A stretch of 60,643 bases of DNA. Origin: an uncultured Pseudomonadales bacterium (lineage in GTDB: Bacteria; Pseudomonadota; Gammaproteobacteria; Pseudomonadales; Azotimanducaceae). The stretch lies in contig CAJJAQ010000070.1 of assembly GCA_905182095.1 (NCBI GenBank), positions 1-60,643 on the forward strand, read 5' to 3'. Position 1 is the first letter of the stretch, and each line of letters opens with the position of its first letter. Made by a program: the position numbers and the translations under genes. Positions 50,315 through 60,236 of the stretch are shown in pieces. The notes beneath the pieces are model-generated. The model was not told where the DNA came from and ran no database searches. It saw only the letters and a list, made by a program, of their open reading frames with translations.

Positions 50315-51547
50315 TCAGTTTTCTGGGGTCGCCAAAGACTCTTTGGGTAATTTGCGAATTTGCACTATGAATATGAGTAGCGCTATTAGAGTTATTGCTG
50401 CGGCAATAAGAAAGGCGCTGCCAGGCAGATAGACGGGTGCTTGGTCGGACGTGAAATAAGTAAATGTTTGAGTCATAACCAGTGGGCCGGCGATGGTCGC
50501 CAAGCTAGCGATGCTGGCCAAAATTCCTTGCAGCTCGCCTTGGGCATTTTGTTCTACTTGATTAGACAAAATGCTGGTTATTGCAGGCCCAGCAAGACCA
50601 GCAAGGGCCGAGACAAACATCCAAAAATAGATTTCTGCGCCGGTGTCTGAAACAGCAATTCCGGTATAAGCAATAAATGCAGAAAACACACCCACGTAAA
50701 CACAGTTCACTGCGCCCCACTTTGGAATCACTATTCGAATGAGGCCGCCCTGCACGATTGCCGAGAGTACGCCAACAAAAGCCATAGAAAGCCCGACATC
50801 CCAAGGTGTCCAAGACAATTTCTCTATGGTGTAGAAATTCCAGTTGGACGGATAAACGTGGTGGCCTATGTAGTATAGAAAAACCGCGCAAAGTAGGCCA
50901 ATGAGCAATGGGTAGCGTTTGATCTGCTTTATTGCCCCCCAAGGATTGGCTCTGCGCCACTCAAAGGGCCTTCTATTTTCTGCGCCGAGGGTTTCTTTAA
51001 GAAAGAAGAATCCGTAAGTACAGTTCACAAACGCAAGCCCGGCTGCACAAAAGAACGGTGCTCTTATATCCCAGGCGCCGATTATGCCGCCCAGCGCAGG
51101 TCCAAATATAAAACCTAAACCAAATGCTAAACCCATTAGGCCAAAGTTTTGTGCACGCTCCTCCGGGGGGCTAACGTCTGCGATAAGTGCGTTGGCTGTT
51201 GCATAGGTGGCGCTGGTGATGCCGGTTAAAAGCCGCCCCAAAAACAATACCCACAAGGCGGTGGCAAACCCTGATAGTAGATAGCTGATGCCATAGAAAA
51301 ACAGCGAAACCACCAATATAGGTCTGCGCCCCAAACTGTCGCTTAGTCCACCCAAGAGCGGTGAAAAAAGAAAATTAGTGATGGCATAGCTCACTACCAA
51401 ATAACCACTCAGGGCGGATGCCTCAGATAGATTCACACCGGCCACATCTACAAGATACTGGGGAATAACCGGAACAATGATGCCGAAGCCTACAGTGTCT
51501 AAGAACACTGTAATGGTGACAAAAATGAGCGCGTGTTTTTTGTTCAT
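50315..51547 (-). CDS. MFS transporter (TetA/DHA1-like)
   Basis: 12-TM pattern; DTVGFGIIVPVIPQYL, GGLSDSLGRRPIL. Confidence 0.9.
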   Translation of the reverse strand: MNKKHALIFVTITVFLDTVGFGIIVPVIPQYLVDVAGVNLSEASALSGYLVVSYAITNFLFSPLLGGLSDSLGRRPILVVSLFFYGISYLLSGFATALWVLFLGRLLTGITSATYATANALIADVSPPEERAQNFGLMGLAFGLGFIFGPALGGIIGAWDIRAPFFCAAGLAFVNCTYGFFFLKETLGAENRRPFEWRRANPWGAIKQIKRYPLLIGLLCAVFLYYIGHHVYPSNWNFYTIEKLSWTPWDVGLSMAFVGVLSAIVQGGLIRIVIPKWGAVNCVYVGVFSAFIAYTGIAVSDTGAEIYFWMFVSALAGLAGPAITSILSNQVEQNAQGELQGILASIASLATIAGPLVMTQTFTYFTSDQAPVYLPGSAFLIAAAITLIALLIFIVQIRKLPKESLATPEN

Positions 51548-51684
51548 TGCTTTTTTCTTTCTTTATTTGGTTTTATCTAAAGCAGACTAATTTCACTAAA
51601 AACGTAATCGTTAAAAGAACAGGAAAATCTGGTAGATCCTCTAATTCTAACAAAGGTAGAGGCTACTAACTGCGTGGAAAACCG

Positions 51685-52431
51685 TTAATCGACAACCCGT
51701 TCATGATCCTCGACAGAGGGTGGTGCCATAAGTCGTTTTTGTTGCTCAGTTGCGTTGGGGTAGTCGGCTAAATCATAGGGGGTCTTGGCCCAACTAGAGT
51801 GTGGTGGGCTATATTTAAACAGTAACGCGCGTCGCTCGTTTTTGCCTTTCCAGGCAGCTGTGCCATGCATTAAGGCTTCAGTGAATAGCACAACATCACC
51901 GGCTTTGAGTGCCGGTTGCCTAACGTACTCTGGTTGGCGCTCATGGGAGCGAACATCCTCAGGTAGGTTCTTAATGAAATTGGTTTTGTGGCTTCCGGGG
52001 ACACAGACAAAGCCACCGTCTCCTGAGTTTGCATCGCCCAAGGCCCAAGTCGCAACCATCAAGCCGTTGCGCATAATGCCGTCGGTATAGTGGTACCAAT
52101 GATCGGTTTCGAATAAGAAAGGACCACCGTGCAGCAATTGTCCCGGCGCCGAAGGCTGCATAAAAATGGAGTAGTCATGATCTGCACGTAGGCGTGGACC
52201 AATCAGCTCAATCAAATAGGGCAGTACTTTAGGGTGGTCTAGCAGATTAAGAAAAGGCTGACCCCATTTACTGATATTGGCGGTTCGTCGGAAGGTGCCG
52301 TCAGCCTCTTGTCTTGGCCAGTGTTCATCGCATTGTGCCGACAAAGCCGCGCACTCTTCGACACTTAAGACACCGGGGATAACCAGATAACCCTCTAGGT
52401 CGAAACGGAATTTTTCTTCATCAGTCAGCAT
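51685..52431 (-). CDS. Phytanoyl-CoA dioxygenase family protein
   Basis: GYLVIPGVLSVEECAALSAQCD, FLFETDHWYHYTDG, CVPGSHK. Confidence 0.88.
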   Translation of the reverse strand: MLTDEEKFRFDLEGYLVIPGVLSVEECAALSAQCDEHWPRQEADGTFRRTANISKWGQPFLNLLDHPKVLPYLIELIGPRLRADHDYSIFMQPSAPGQLLHGGPFLFETDHWYHYTDGIMRNGLMVATWALGDANSGDGGFVCVPGSHKTNFIKNLPEDVRSHERQPEYVRQPALKAGDVVLFTEALMHGTAAWKGKNERRALLFKYSPPHSSWAKTPYDLADYPNATEQQKRLMAPPSVEDHERVVD

Positions 52432-52554
52432 GTATTTGCCTTAGCCGGAGTTGGTCTTGAAAAGCATATAAGTAGCAAATAAGTATATGGTTTACGGCGC
52501 CTATTAGCGCCGCTATTTTGCAGGGTGGCTACCGAGTAATTTTTTCTAAGCGCA

Positions 52555-53787
52555 CTAGTTCAGCAAATAATGGTCGAGCAAGTCGCCGCTTTGTTCTTGG
52601 GCTTCGAGGCGCGCAATTGTTTGTAGGTGCACCTCATCCGGGCCATCGTATATACGGAATGCTCTGGCTTTGCCAAAGGCCCGGGCCGCAGGCGTGTCAT
52701 TAGTCACGCCTCTCGCCCCATATAATTGTATCGCTCTGTCAGCAATGCTTTGATAAACCCGGGCCACAGCCACCTTAATCATCGAAATTTGTTTGCGGGC
52801 AACTTTATTGCCAACGGTATCTAAAAGGTACGCTGCTCGTTGTACTAACAGGCGACATTGGTCCAGTTCTATACGCGAAAGGCTAATGGCCTCTTGAGTA
52901 GACGAGTATTCGTCAATGCGCTTGCCAAAGGTGCTGCGTTCTTGGGAGCGCTTAATCATCAGGCTGATTAAAACCTCACACTCACCAATGGCGCGCATGC
53001 AATGATGTAGTCGCGCCGGGCCTAAGCGGGCCTGGCCAATAGCAAAACCAGCCCCTTGTTCACCCAACAGATTGCTGGCTGGAATGCGTACATTGTTAAA
53101 CTCCATCTCCGGATGAGTGTTTGTATCAGAGAGGTGTTCGAAAACCGGAAGATTGCGCAACAACTTAATACCCGGGGTATCCCGAGGAATGAGCACAAGG
53201 GACTGTCGCTTAGATTTTGCTGCCTCGGGATCTGTTACGCCAACTAAAATAATCAGCTTACAGTTTGCGTGCGAGGCATTAGATGAAAACCACTTGCTGC
53301 CATTGATGACAAATTCATCGCCATCTCGGGTGATAGACGTTTCTAGGTTCACAGGATCCGATGAGGCCACATGTGGCTCGGTCATGGCAAAGGCCGAACC
53401 AATGTCGCCGTCTAGTAGAGGTTTAAGCCACTGCTCTTTCTGCTCAGTTGTTGCAAAGAGTTGCAGTAACTCCATATTGGGTACGTCTGGTGCGTGGCAA
53501 TTAAATACGTTAGACGCCCACTCCAGCCGACCAAGAATTTCTGCCACACCGGTGAATTCTAAGTTTGATAGGCGTAGGCCAGGTTGACCCTCGGTGAGTC
53601 TTGGCAATGCCATATTCCATAAGCCAAGTTCTTTGGCTTCTAACTTAAGGGTTTGTTCAATTTCTGGGACACTTTGGCCTTGCTGAGCTTGCTGCAACCA
53701 GAGTTTGTTATTGGGCAAAATCCTTGTGTTAAAAAATGCCTCAACCTCGTCTTTTATCTCTAGTGCTTTTGCGGGTAACTCAAACAT
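52555..53787 (-). CDS. Acyl-CoA dehydrogenase
   Basis: SAFAMTEPHVASSDPVNLETSITRDGDEFVINGSKWFSSNA, GARGVTNDTPAARAFGKARAFRIYDGPDEVH. Confidence 0.94.
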   Translation of the reverse strand: MFELPAKALEIKDEVEAFFNTRILPNNKLWLQQAQQGQSVPEIEQTLKLEAKELGLWNMALPRLTEGQPGLRLSNLEFTGVAEILGRLEWASNVFNCHAPDVPNMELLQLFATTEQKEQWLKPLLDGDIGSAFAMTEPHVASSDPVNLETSITRDGDEFVINGSKWFSSNASHANCKLIILVGVTDPEAAKSKRQSLVLIPRDTPGIKLLRNLPVFEHLSDTNTHPEMEFNNVRIPASNLLGEQGAGFAIGQARLGPARLHHCMRAIGECEVLISLMIKRSQERSTFGKRIDEYSSTQEAISLSRIELDQCRLLVQRAAYLLDTVGNKVARKQISMIKVAVARVYQSIADRAIQLYGARGVTNDTPAARAFGKARAFRIYDGPDEVHLQTIARLEAQEQSGDLLDHYLLN

Positions 53788-53935
53788 AGGTCTCTCCTTT
53801 CGCTGAGGTCTGAGATTAAACCATCGTGCTTTTTCAGTGCAGAATATTTGTTAATCCTTTTTTCGGTACCAGTTCATTTCTTTAGACAAAATTTGCTTGT
53901 ACCGAAGCTAGTTTCATTTAACTGGGTCATGTTTA

Positions 53936-55825
53936 ATGTCGTTCATTGTTATCTCTAAAGGCGGAATTGCGCGCGTGTGCATTAAGAAAATTACTGACTC
54001 AACTATTTATACAACTGGTTACTCAATTGTTGTTGCTTCCGTATTCTTCCTTGGCGTGCTTACTTCCATGGCCCATGGGCAAGTAGATCCAATTCAACCG
54101 CCAAATATTGTTTTGATTCTGGCCGATGACCTTGGCTTTTCGGATCTTGGTAGCTATGGCAGTGAGATTGATACGCCGAATCTTGATGGTATTGCCGCCC
54201 AAGGTATGCGTTTTGCCAATTTTCATACGGCAGCCTCGTGCGCGCCCACTAGAGCGATGTTGCTTACCGGGGTAGATAGTCACATCGCAGGCGTAGCCAA
54301 CATTATTGAGGCCATCCCCGACTACCAAGCCACCAGCCCAGCGTACCAAGGTGCTTTAGACAAAAATGTTGTGACCATCAGCGAACGCCTGCGTGATCAG
54401 GGCTACCGAACTTACATGTCGGGTAAATGGCACTTAGGTCAAAATTCCGAGCAACTGCCCAGCCAGCGCGGTTTTGATCGCGCATTCTCGCTAGGCGATA
54501 CCGGTGCAGACAATTGGCGGCAACGCACCTATTTACCGATATACGAAAATGCTAATTGGTATGAAGACGGACAACCCACTCAATTACCCGAAGACTTTTA
54601 TTCGTCTAAAACCCTCGTTGATAAAGCCATCGAGTACATTGATAGCGCGACAGACGAAGACGCGACCAAACCCTTCTTCACCTACCTTGCGTTTCAAGCG
54701 GTACACATTCCGGTACAAGCACCTGCTGAATTCCGTGACAAATATCTGCAAACCTATGCTGATGGATGGTCTGCGTTGCGCGAGCAAAGGACTCAAGGAT
54801 TGTTGGATAAGGGCATTTTACAAACCAGTGTTCCCAGCTATGTGGCGCCCACAACTGTACCTTGGGACAGCTTAGACGCCCAGGCTCAAGCATTTGAGAG
54901 CAAAGGTATGGCGGTCTACGCAGGCATGGTAGATGCGATGGACCATCATATTGGTCGCCTAGTTGCGCACATAGAAAGTCAGGGCAAACTAGACAATACG
55001 GTATTCATTTTTCTTTCTGACAATGGCGCCGAAGGCTCATTGGCGACCCGACAGCAAGGTGATAGCCCTGCTGCGCCGGCGTTTATAATGAATGCGTGGA
55101 TGCGCGCCAGCGGCTTTAACACCGATATAGAAACCTTGGGCGAAATAGACAGCTACCATGATATTGGCCCAAGCTGGGCCAGCGCAGCCGTTGGACCGCT
55201 GGCTTGGTACAAGTTTTTTGCCAGCGAAGGCGGTATGCGCGTGCCGTTGGTCATCGGCGGAAAAGTAAACGGCCAGCCTGTTATCGCTAATATTGGCGCG
55301 GTTTCTCAATCGTTGACTTGGATCACAGATATAGCACCTACCATTCTGCAGTTAGCCGGTGCAGTTGATCGCCCCGTAGATATGGTTGGCAAAAGCCTAA
55401 TCCCAATATTGCAAGATGAGCAAACCAGCGTGCGTTTGGTAGATGAAATTATTGGCTATGAATTGGGTGGCAATAAGGCGCTCTTTAAAGGCGACTATAA
55501 GCTTGTGTACAACCGCTTTCGCGGCCAAGAGTCTGAATGGCAGTTGTTTAACATCAGCGTTGATCCCGGTGAAACTCAGAATTTAGCAAGCGCAAAGCCT
55601 CAGTTGTTTGTCGAGCTAAAAGCCGCGTATGCCGTATGGGCAGAGCAAAATGGCGTTGTGGAAGTGCGGCCTGATTACGACCAAGGGCGAGTAATGTTGG
55701 GTAAAGTTTTCGCTAACAGACCAATACTTTTAGTGATTCTTGTTGGCGGTCTATTAGGTACCTTAGCGCTAGTGATTTTAGTTCCTTGGATGCTGTTTCG
55801 TCGTTTTCGCAAGGTTGCCGCGTAA
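53936..55825 (+). CDS. Sulfatase (arylsulfatase-type) with C-terminal TM segment
   Basis: PPNIVLILADDLGFSDLGSYG, formylglycine motif CAPTRAMLLTG; C-terminal LLVILVGGLLGTLALVILVPWMLFRRFRK. Confidence 0.92.
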   Translation: MSFIVISKGGIARVCIKKITDSTIYTTGYSIVVASVFFLGVLTSMAHGQVDPIQPPNIVLILADDLGFSDLGSYGSEIDTPNLDGIAAQGMRFANFHTAASCAPTRAMLLTGVDSHIAGVANIIEAIPDYQATSPAYQGALDKNVVTISERLRDQGYRTYMSGKWHLGQNSEQLPSQRGFDRAFSLGDTGADNWRQRTYLPIYENANWYEDGQPTQLPEDFYSSKTLVDKAIEYIDSATDEDATKPFFTYLAFQAVHIPVQAPAEFRDKYLQTYADGWSALREQRTQGLLDKGILQTSVPSYVAPTTVPWDSLDAQAQAFESKGMAVYAGMVDAMDHHIGRLVAHIESQGKLDNTVFIFLSDNGAEGSLATRQQGDSPAAPAFIMNAWMRASGFNTDIETLGEIDSYHDIGPSWASAAVGPLAWYKFFASEGGMRVPLVIGGKVNGQPVIANIGAVSQSLTWITDIAPTILQLAGAVDRPVDMVGKSLIPILQDEQTSVRLVDEIIGYELGGNKALFKGDYKLVYNRFRGQESEWQLFNISVDPGETQNLASAKPQLFVELKAAYAVWAEQNGVVEVRPDYDQGRVMLGKVFANRPILLVILVGGLLGTLALVILVPWMLFRRFRKVAA

Positions 55826-55976
55826 GAACCCATAGGCCATTCTTCGGTTATCTAAGTCTCTAAAGCAGTTTATTGCTGCTAGTTGCTGCGCTCATCTGTA
55901 CAAATGGCGCGTTTGTTCTATCTATCTAGTGAGGCCTTACTGTTTGGGTAAATAATCAAAACTATTAGTCAAAACT

Positions 55977-56603
55977 TTGTTCGGAGATTTTTCAGGGCAA
56001 ATTTTGATGTCCAATCGGGGGCAGATTATGCAGGATTCCAAGTCAGCAACTAAGCTCAGGGAGTTAGAAACTCAGCTTATAGCGCTTAACAACGAAATTG
56101 AAAAAGTCAGGGCCGAGCAGATTCCAGTAGAGGTAGAGAACTATAAGTTTCAAACCCTCAGCGGTGAGGTCGCCCTGATGGATCTGTTTGGCCAACGTGA
56201 GCAGTTGATGCTAATTCACAATATGGGCAGCGGGTGTCCTTTTTGCACGCTCTGGGCTGACGGCATCAATGGACATTTGCCCCATATGGAATCAGTGCTT
56301 TCGGTGGTTTTGGTTTCACATGAAAGCCCCGAGTACCAGCGCAAGTTCGCCATAGACCGAGGTTGGCGCTTCAACTTAGCCAGTCATGGTGGTGGCAAAT
56401 ATATAAAGGATCAGTGCGTATTTGGTCAGGCAGACAATTATCCCGGTGCGGTGGTCTACCGCAAAGAAGGCGATAAAATTATGCGTCTCAACCGAGCAGC
56501 TTTTGGTGGGGGTGATCAGTTCAACGCGTTTTATGGGTTGATGAGTTTGGCCGACTTCGACAGCGATGCATGGCAACCGCAGTATCACTACGACCAAAAG
56601 TGA
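55977..56603 (+). CDS. DUF899 family thioredoxin-like protein (start may be 56028)
   Basis: MLIHNMGSGCPFCTLWADGINGHLPHMES. Confidence 0.87.
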   Translation: MFGDFSGQILMSNRGQIMQDSKSATKLRELETQLIALNNEIEKVRAEQIPVEVENYKFQTLSGEVALMDLFGQREQLMLIHNMGSGCPFCTLWADGINGHLPHMESVLSVVLVSHESPEYQRKFAIDRGWRFNLASHGGGKYIKDQCVFGQADNYPGAVVYRKEGDKIMRLNRAAFGGGDQFNAFYGLMSLADFDSDAWQPQYHYDQK

Positions 56604-56647
56604 TACTGAGCCATTTTGCATAGACAGGTGCTGACATTTACTGCGGT

Positions 56648-56686
56648 GCCGCCAGGCAAACTGATCTCCGATTTGGCGGCTTTTTT
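56648..56686 (+). terminator. Rho-independent terminator downstream of the DUF899 gene
   Basis: gccgcca...tggcggc followed by tttttt. Confidence 0.65.
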
Positions 56687-56719
56687 CCTGTCGGGTACCG
56701 GTTGGTTATTAGAAGCCTC

Positions 56720-57508
56720 TTAATCATCTATGAGGGCAACACAACGAGTCCAACCCGCTGAGGCTTTAGCAATTTTTACTGGGAAGCATGCCACGGTAAA
56801 GCCGTTAGCGGGCAATGCTTCTAGGTTGTGCAACTTCTCCATTTGCCAGTAGGGTATTTCTCGGCCTGCTTTATGACCTTCCCATATCATGCTTGGATCT
56901 GGATTTTCTGCCCATTTTTTTGCGGTGTGATTAAACGGCGCATCCCAGGACCAGCCATCGGTACCCACTACGCGCACGCCACGCTCGGTCAAGTACATCG
57001 TAGCCTCGCGGCCCATGCCGCAGCCAGCATCTACATAACCAGGTTGGGCATAAACTGAACCTGCACGAGTGTTCACTAAAACAATGTCTAGCGGCTCGAG
57101 TTTGTGTTCAATACGTTCAAGTTCCGCTGCAATTTCTGCAGCACTGACAAGGTGTCCATCAGGTAAATGACGAAAATCCAGTTTCACGCCAGGACGAAAA
57201 CAATAATCCAAAGGTGTCTCGTCAATGGAAGGGGCCGGGTCTGCACCATTGTTAGTAGTGGAGTGAAAGTGCCACGGCGCGTCCATATGGGTGCCGTTGT
57301 GGGTAGACAAAGTAATAGTTTCAACTGCCCAGCCTTCGCCATCTGGGAGGTCTTCTGGCTTTAGCCCAGGGAAAAAATGCGCCAGCCCGCCTGCGGTTTC
57401 CGCATGTGTGCGGTAGGTGACTTTGGGGCTGCCACCGGGGTGGTCGCTGTGTTCGTTATTGTCTATAGAAACTGAAAGATCTACAAAACGCGGCATATTG
57501 CCCTCCAC
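56720..57508 (-). CDS. Cyclase-family protein (kynurenine formamidase-like)
   Basis: STHNGTHMDAPWHFH metal-binding motif; VGTDGWSWD. Confidence 0.9.
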   Translation of the reverse strand: MEGNMPRFVDLSVSIDNNEHSDHPGGSPKVTYRTHAETAGGLAHFFPGLKPEDLPDGEGWAVETITLSTHNGTHMDAPWHFHSTTNNGADPAPSIDETPLDYCFRPGVKLDFRHLPDGHLVSAAEIAAELERIEHKLEPLDIVLVNTRAGSVYAQPGYVDAGCGMGREATMYLTERGVRVVGTDGWSWDAPFNHTAKKWAENPDPSMIWEGHKAGREIPYWQMEKLHNLEALPANGFTVACFPVKIAKASAGWTRCVALIDD

Positions 57509-57610
57509 TCAAAATGCTTAATGAGTGTTCATCCTAGCATCGCTTTGGTGCTTTTCTCAAAGCGCCTGCATGGGGTTGGCTTGCAACATACTGCCGGCAA
57601 GATAATTTTC

Positions 57611-58132
57611 CTAATACAGCCCGGGGAGCAAAAACTCTTCCACAAGTAAGCCGCTTTCTGGGACGTTGGATTGACGCCACAGGCAGCTTCTTCCCGGTAG
57701 CCCATTAGCAAGAATCAACGATTGTAACTCCCCTTGCCGTTGCCACCGATCATCTGAGAAGAGTAGTTCAGCTAGGGGACGTTCTAGCAGCCCCTTCAAT
57801 GCAGCCACGTCAGGGCTCGAATTGGCGGTCACGGTGCGCGCCATAAGCAGTGGTTTGTTGTCTATGCAGAGTAAAATATGCCGCGCGAATACGGGGCCAG
57901 ACTGCTCAAGCCGATCTAACTCAACCGACGTAGGTTGCTCAGTGGTCTCGCTAAGCACAATGACAACTGGCATTTGGCTATGCTTTTCAGCAATGGCCTG
58001 GGTCATTGACGAGGTCAGAGATAACCAATACTCGGCGTTGCTAGAATTTGCCGATGTACTCCCACTAAAAGGCACCGCTGTGCGCATTTGGGCAATGTAA
58101 TCTGTGTGGTCGTCTGACAGTGATGTGATCAA
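57611..58132 (-). CDS. ubiC: Chorismate-pyruvate lyase (UbiC) homologue, divergent
   Basis: WLSLTSSMTQAI, ARHILLCIDNKPLLMARTV, RPLAELLFSDD, LLVEEFLLPGLY resemble conserved UbiC blocks. Confidence 0.72.
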   Translation of the reverse strand: MITSLSDDHTDYIAQMRTAVPFSGSTSANSSNAEYWLSLTSSMTQAIAEKHSQMPVVIVLSETTEQPTSVELDRLEQSGPVFARHILLCIDNKPLLMARTVTANSSPDVAALKGLLERPLAELLFSDDRWQRQGELQSLILANGLPGRSCLWRQSNVPESGLLVEEFLLPGLY

Positions 58133-58260
58133 TTACTTCTCAAGCAGATATTTATTAACGATGCTTCAAACAAGGCAATCACTCGCACTAATTTTGTCAT
58201 CAAATAGAGCGCCAATCACGCCTACACCCAGCACTTTAGCAGGTGTAAGCTATAGAAAAC

Positions 58261-59259
58261 TTGGCTATTGGACCAATAATGAATCGATTTCCTCAGCGTC
58301 ATGATTCCGGCGAAAGCGGTAAAACAGCGCTGGCTGAAACTCAGGTGTATCTTAAAGATACCGATGCCCCGTTACCACAAAGTGTCAACTTCGGAACGCG
58401 CTATGCCTATTTCAAAACTATAGCCAAAGGCGGCAAATCTCTCATTAAGTCGTGTAAAGATTTGCACCTCTCCCGCGTAGTTTGCTACAAAACCTTGCGT
58501 CCAGAGCTGGCCGATGACCCGGTGGAGCAGCAGCGTCTGTTGCGTGAGGCGAGAGTATCAGCATTGTTGCAGCACCCCAACACGGTGCCCACCTATGAAC
58601 TAGGGCGCGACACCAAAGGCCACTACTATTTCACTATGAAGTTGGTTCATGGCTATACCCTGCGCGAGGTTCTAGATTATCGCGAACGTTATGAGTTGGC
58701 GCAGATGGTAGAGGTACTTATGCAGGTGGCCTATGCCCTGCAATATGCCCACACCATGGGCGTGATTCATCGCGATGTAAAACCAGACAATATTCTTGTG
58801 GGACCCTATGGCGAAGTGCTGTTACTGGATTGGGGGCTGGCCAAGGTTTGGCACCCAGACGGCAGCGATAGTGAATCGGCCTACACTGAATTTGATCTCA
58901 GTGATGACGACTCCACTATGACCGGCCGCGGAAAATTGCAGGGCAGTATCTGTTATATGTCGCCAGAACAGATTAACCGGGCCAAGGATATTGATGGTCG
59001 AACTGATGTTTATAGCCTTGGCGCAGTGTTGTATGAAATTCTCACTGGACAAAACTCGTCCGTAGGTGAGTCTATGGATGACTTAGTGCGCAGTACTTTG
59101 GAAGTAAAGCCCATTCCGCCTAGCGAGGCCTCCCAACAACCGGTGCCTTCTCGATTAGAACAACTCTGTTTGTCCTGTTTGCAAAAAGATCCAGTGAACA
59201 GGCCTCAGACAGTGGGCGATTTTATTCGTGAGCTGAATGAAGAGTGGCGCGACGGTTAG
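58261..59259 (+). CDS. Ser/Thr protein kinase (Hanks-type); exact start uncertain (TTG 58261 or ATG 58279)
   Basis: VIHRDVKPDNILVG, LLLDWGLAKVW, GSICYMSPEQI, GRTDVYSLGAVLYEILTGQ. Confidence 0.93.
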   Translation: MAIGPIMNRFPQRHDSGESGKTALAETQVYLKDTDAPLPQSVNFGTRYAYFKTIAKGGKSLIKSCKDLHLSRVVCYKTLRPELADDPVEQQRLLREARVSALLQHPNTVPTYELGRDTKGHYYFTMKLVHGYTLREVLDYRERYELAQMVEVLMQVAYALQYAHTMGVIHRDVKPDNILVGPYGEVLLLDWGLAKVWHPDGSDSESAYTEFDLSDDDSTMTGRGKLQGSICYMSPEQINRAKDIDGRTDVYSLGAVLYEILTGQNSSVGESMDDLVRSTLEVKPIPPSEASQQPVPSRLEQLCLSCLQKDPVNRPQTVGDFIRELNEEWRDG

Positions 59260-59271
59260 TTTTTGCGAGAT

Positions 59272-60099
59272 TTATTTCGCTAAATTCTGAATAGCCACTC
59301 TGCGAAAATCTATGGGGTGAGATTCGCTTTGGAGGGCAATGAAACCCTGTCTAAGCGTTAGCGGCGCGCCTTTACCGTCTTGGGTTCTGCGCATTTTGGC
59401 GCTGGCGGAGCCCTTACTTAACTGTAGATTGCTGTAACGGATTACCTCTTTGCCGTTGACCAAATGCACAACAGACTCTGCGCCGTTAACGATTATCTCA
59501 ATACTTACCCATTGCTCGCCGTCTAGAGTATCGCCAAAAGACGCCTGGCAATGACCCTTCAGGCGCTTACCCAAATAGTCCACTTCAGTGCCGGGGCTAC
59601 AAATATTCCCTGTTGGTCGTATTTTGCCATCACTCAGCCCACCCAAAAATTGAGCTTCAATAGAATCAGGAAAATTCTGCTTTAAAGACATAGTTGCTGG
59701 GTCTTGGCTGTGCAGCATTACGCCACTATTGCGCTTGGCCCAGCCAGCGCCGCCTTTGATTTGTTCACCCACAAAGCGATATTCAATCAGTAATTTGTAG
59801 TGAGAGTAAGGTTCGGCGAAAAACAGGTGACCAAACTGGTCTGAGAACTTTTTGTAGTTGGCATAATTCACGCGCAGCAAACCATCTTCTACAACAAAGG
59901 TTTTGAGTAGGTCTTGGCCTAATGGTTGGCCAACGATTTTTGCTGTCCATCCGTCTAGGTTTTTGCCGTTAAATAGTTCTACCCAGTCATCGTTATTGGT
60001 TGCTGCATTTTGCGCGTCTCTCGCCTGCACCAAACCGGGCAAGATGAGAGATATGCAGAGAGTGATTAAGAGTGCAAAAATTGCTGCTAGCTTGCTCAT
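59272..60099 (-). CDS. DUF1080 (3-keto-disaccharide hydrolase-like) secreted protein
   Basis: Signal peptide MSKLAAIFALLITLCISLILPGLVQA; WVELFNGKNLDGWTAKI, NSGVMLHSQDP. Confidence 0.9.
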   Translation of the reverse strand: MSKLAAIFALLITLCISLILPGLVQARDAQNAATNNDDWVELFNGKNLDGWTAKIVGQPLGQDLLKTFVVEDGLLRVNYANYKKFSDQFGHLFFAEPYSHYKLLIEYRFVGEQIKGGAGWAKRNSGVMLHSQDPATMSLKQNFPDSIEAQFLGGLSDGKIRPTGNICSPGTEVDYLGKRLKGHCQASFGDTLDGEQWVSIEIIVNGAESVVHLVNGKEVIRYSNLQLSKGSASAKMRRTQDGKGAPLTLRQGFIALQSESHPIDFRRVAIQNLAK

Positions 60100-60195
60100 A
60101 CCAATGTCCTGTTTGTGAATCGCTATAGGCCTATCGTTGTTCTAGCTCAGCCTTTTTAACTCGGAGTAACTCAGAACTAACCTAGAGCAAACTCT

Positions 60196-60236
60196 GATCT
60201 AAGTTGGGTAGATCTAAGTTGGTCTGATTTAAGTTA
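60196..60236. repeat. 15-bp tandem repeat x3 (gatctaagttgg-like)
   Basis: gatctaagttgggta|gatctaagttggtct|gatttaagtta. Confidence 0.85.

Noticed and set aside
53117-53587. 156-aa ORF antisense to the acyl-CoA dehydrogenase
   Set aside because: Shadow ORF; the acyl-CoA dehydrogenase motifs are on the other strand
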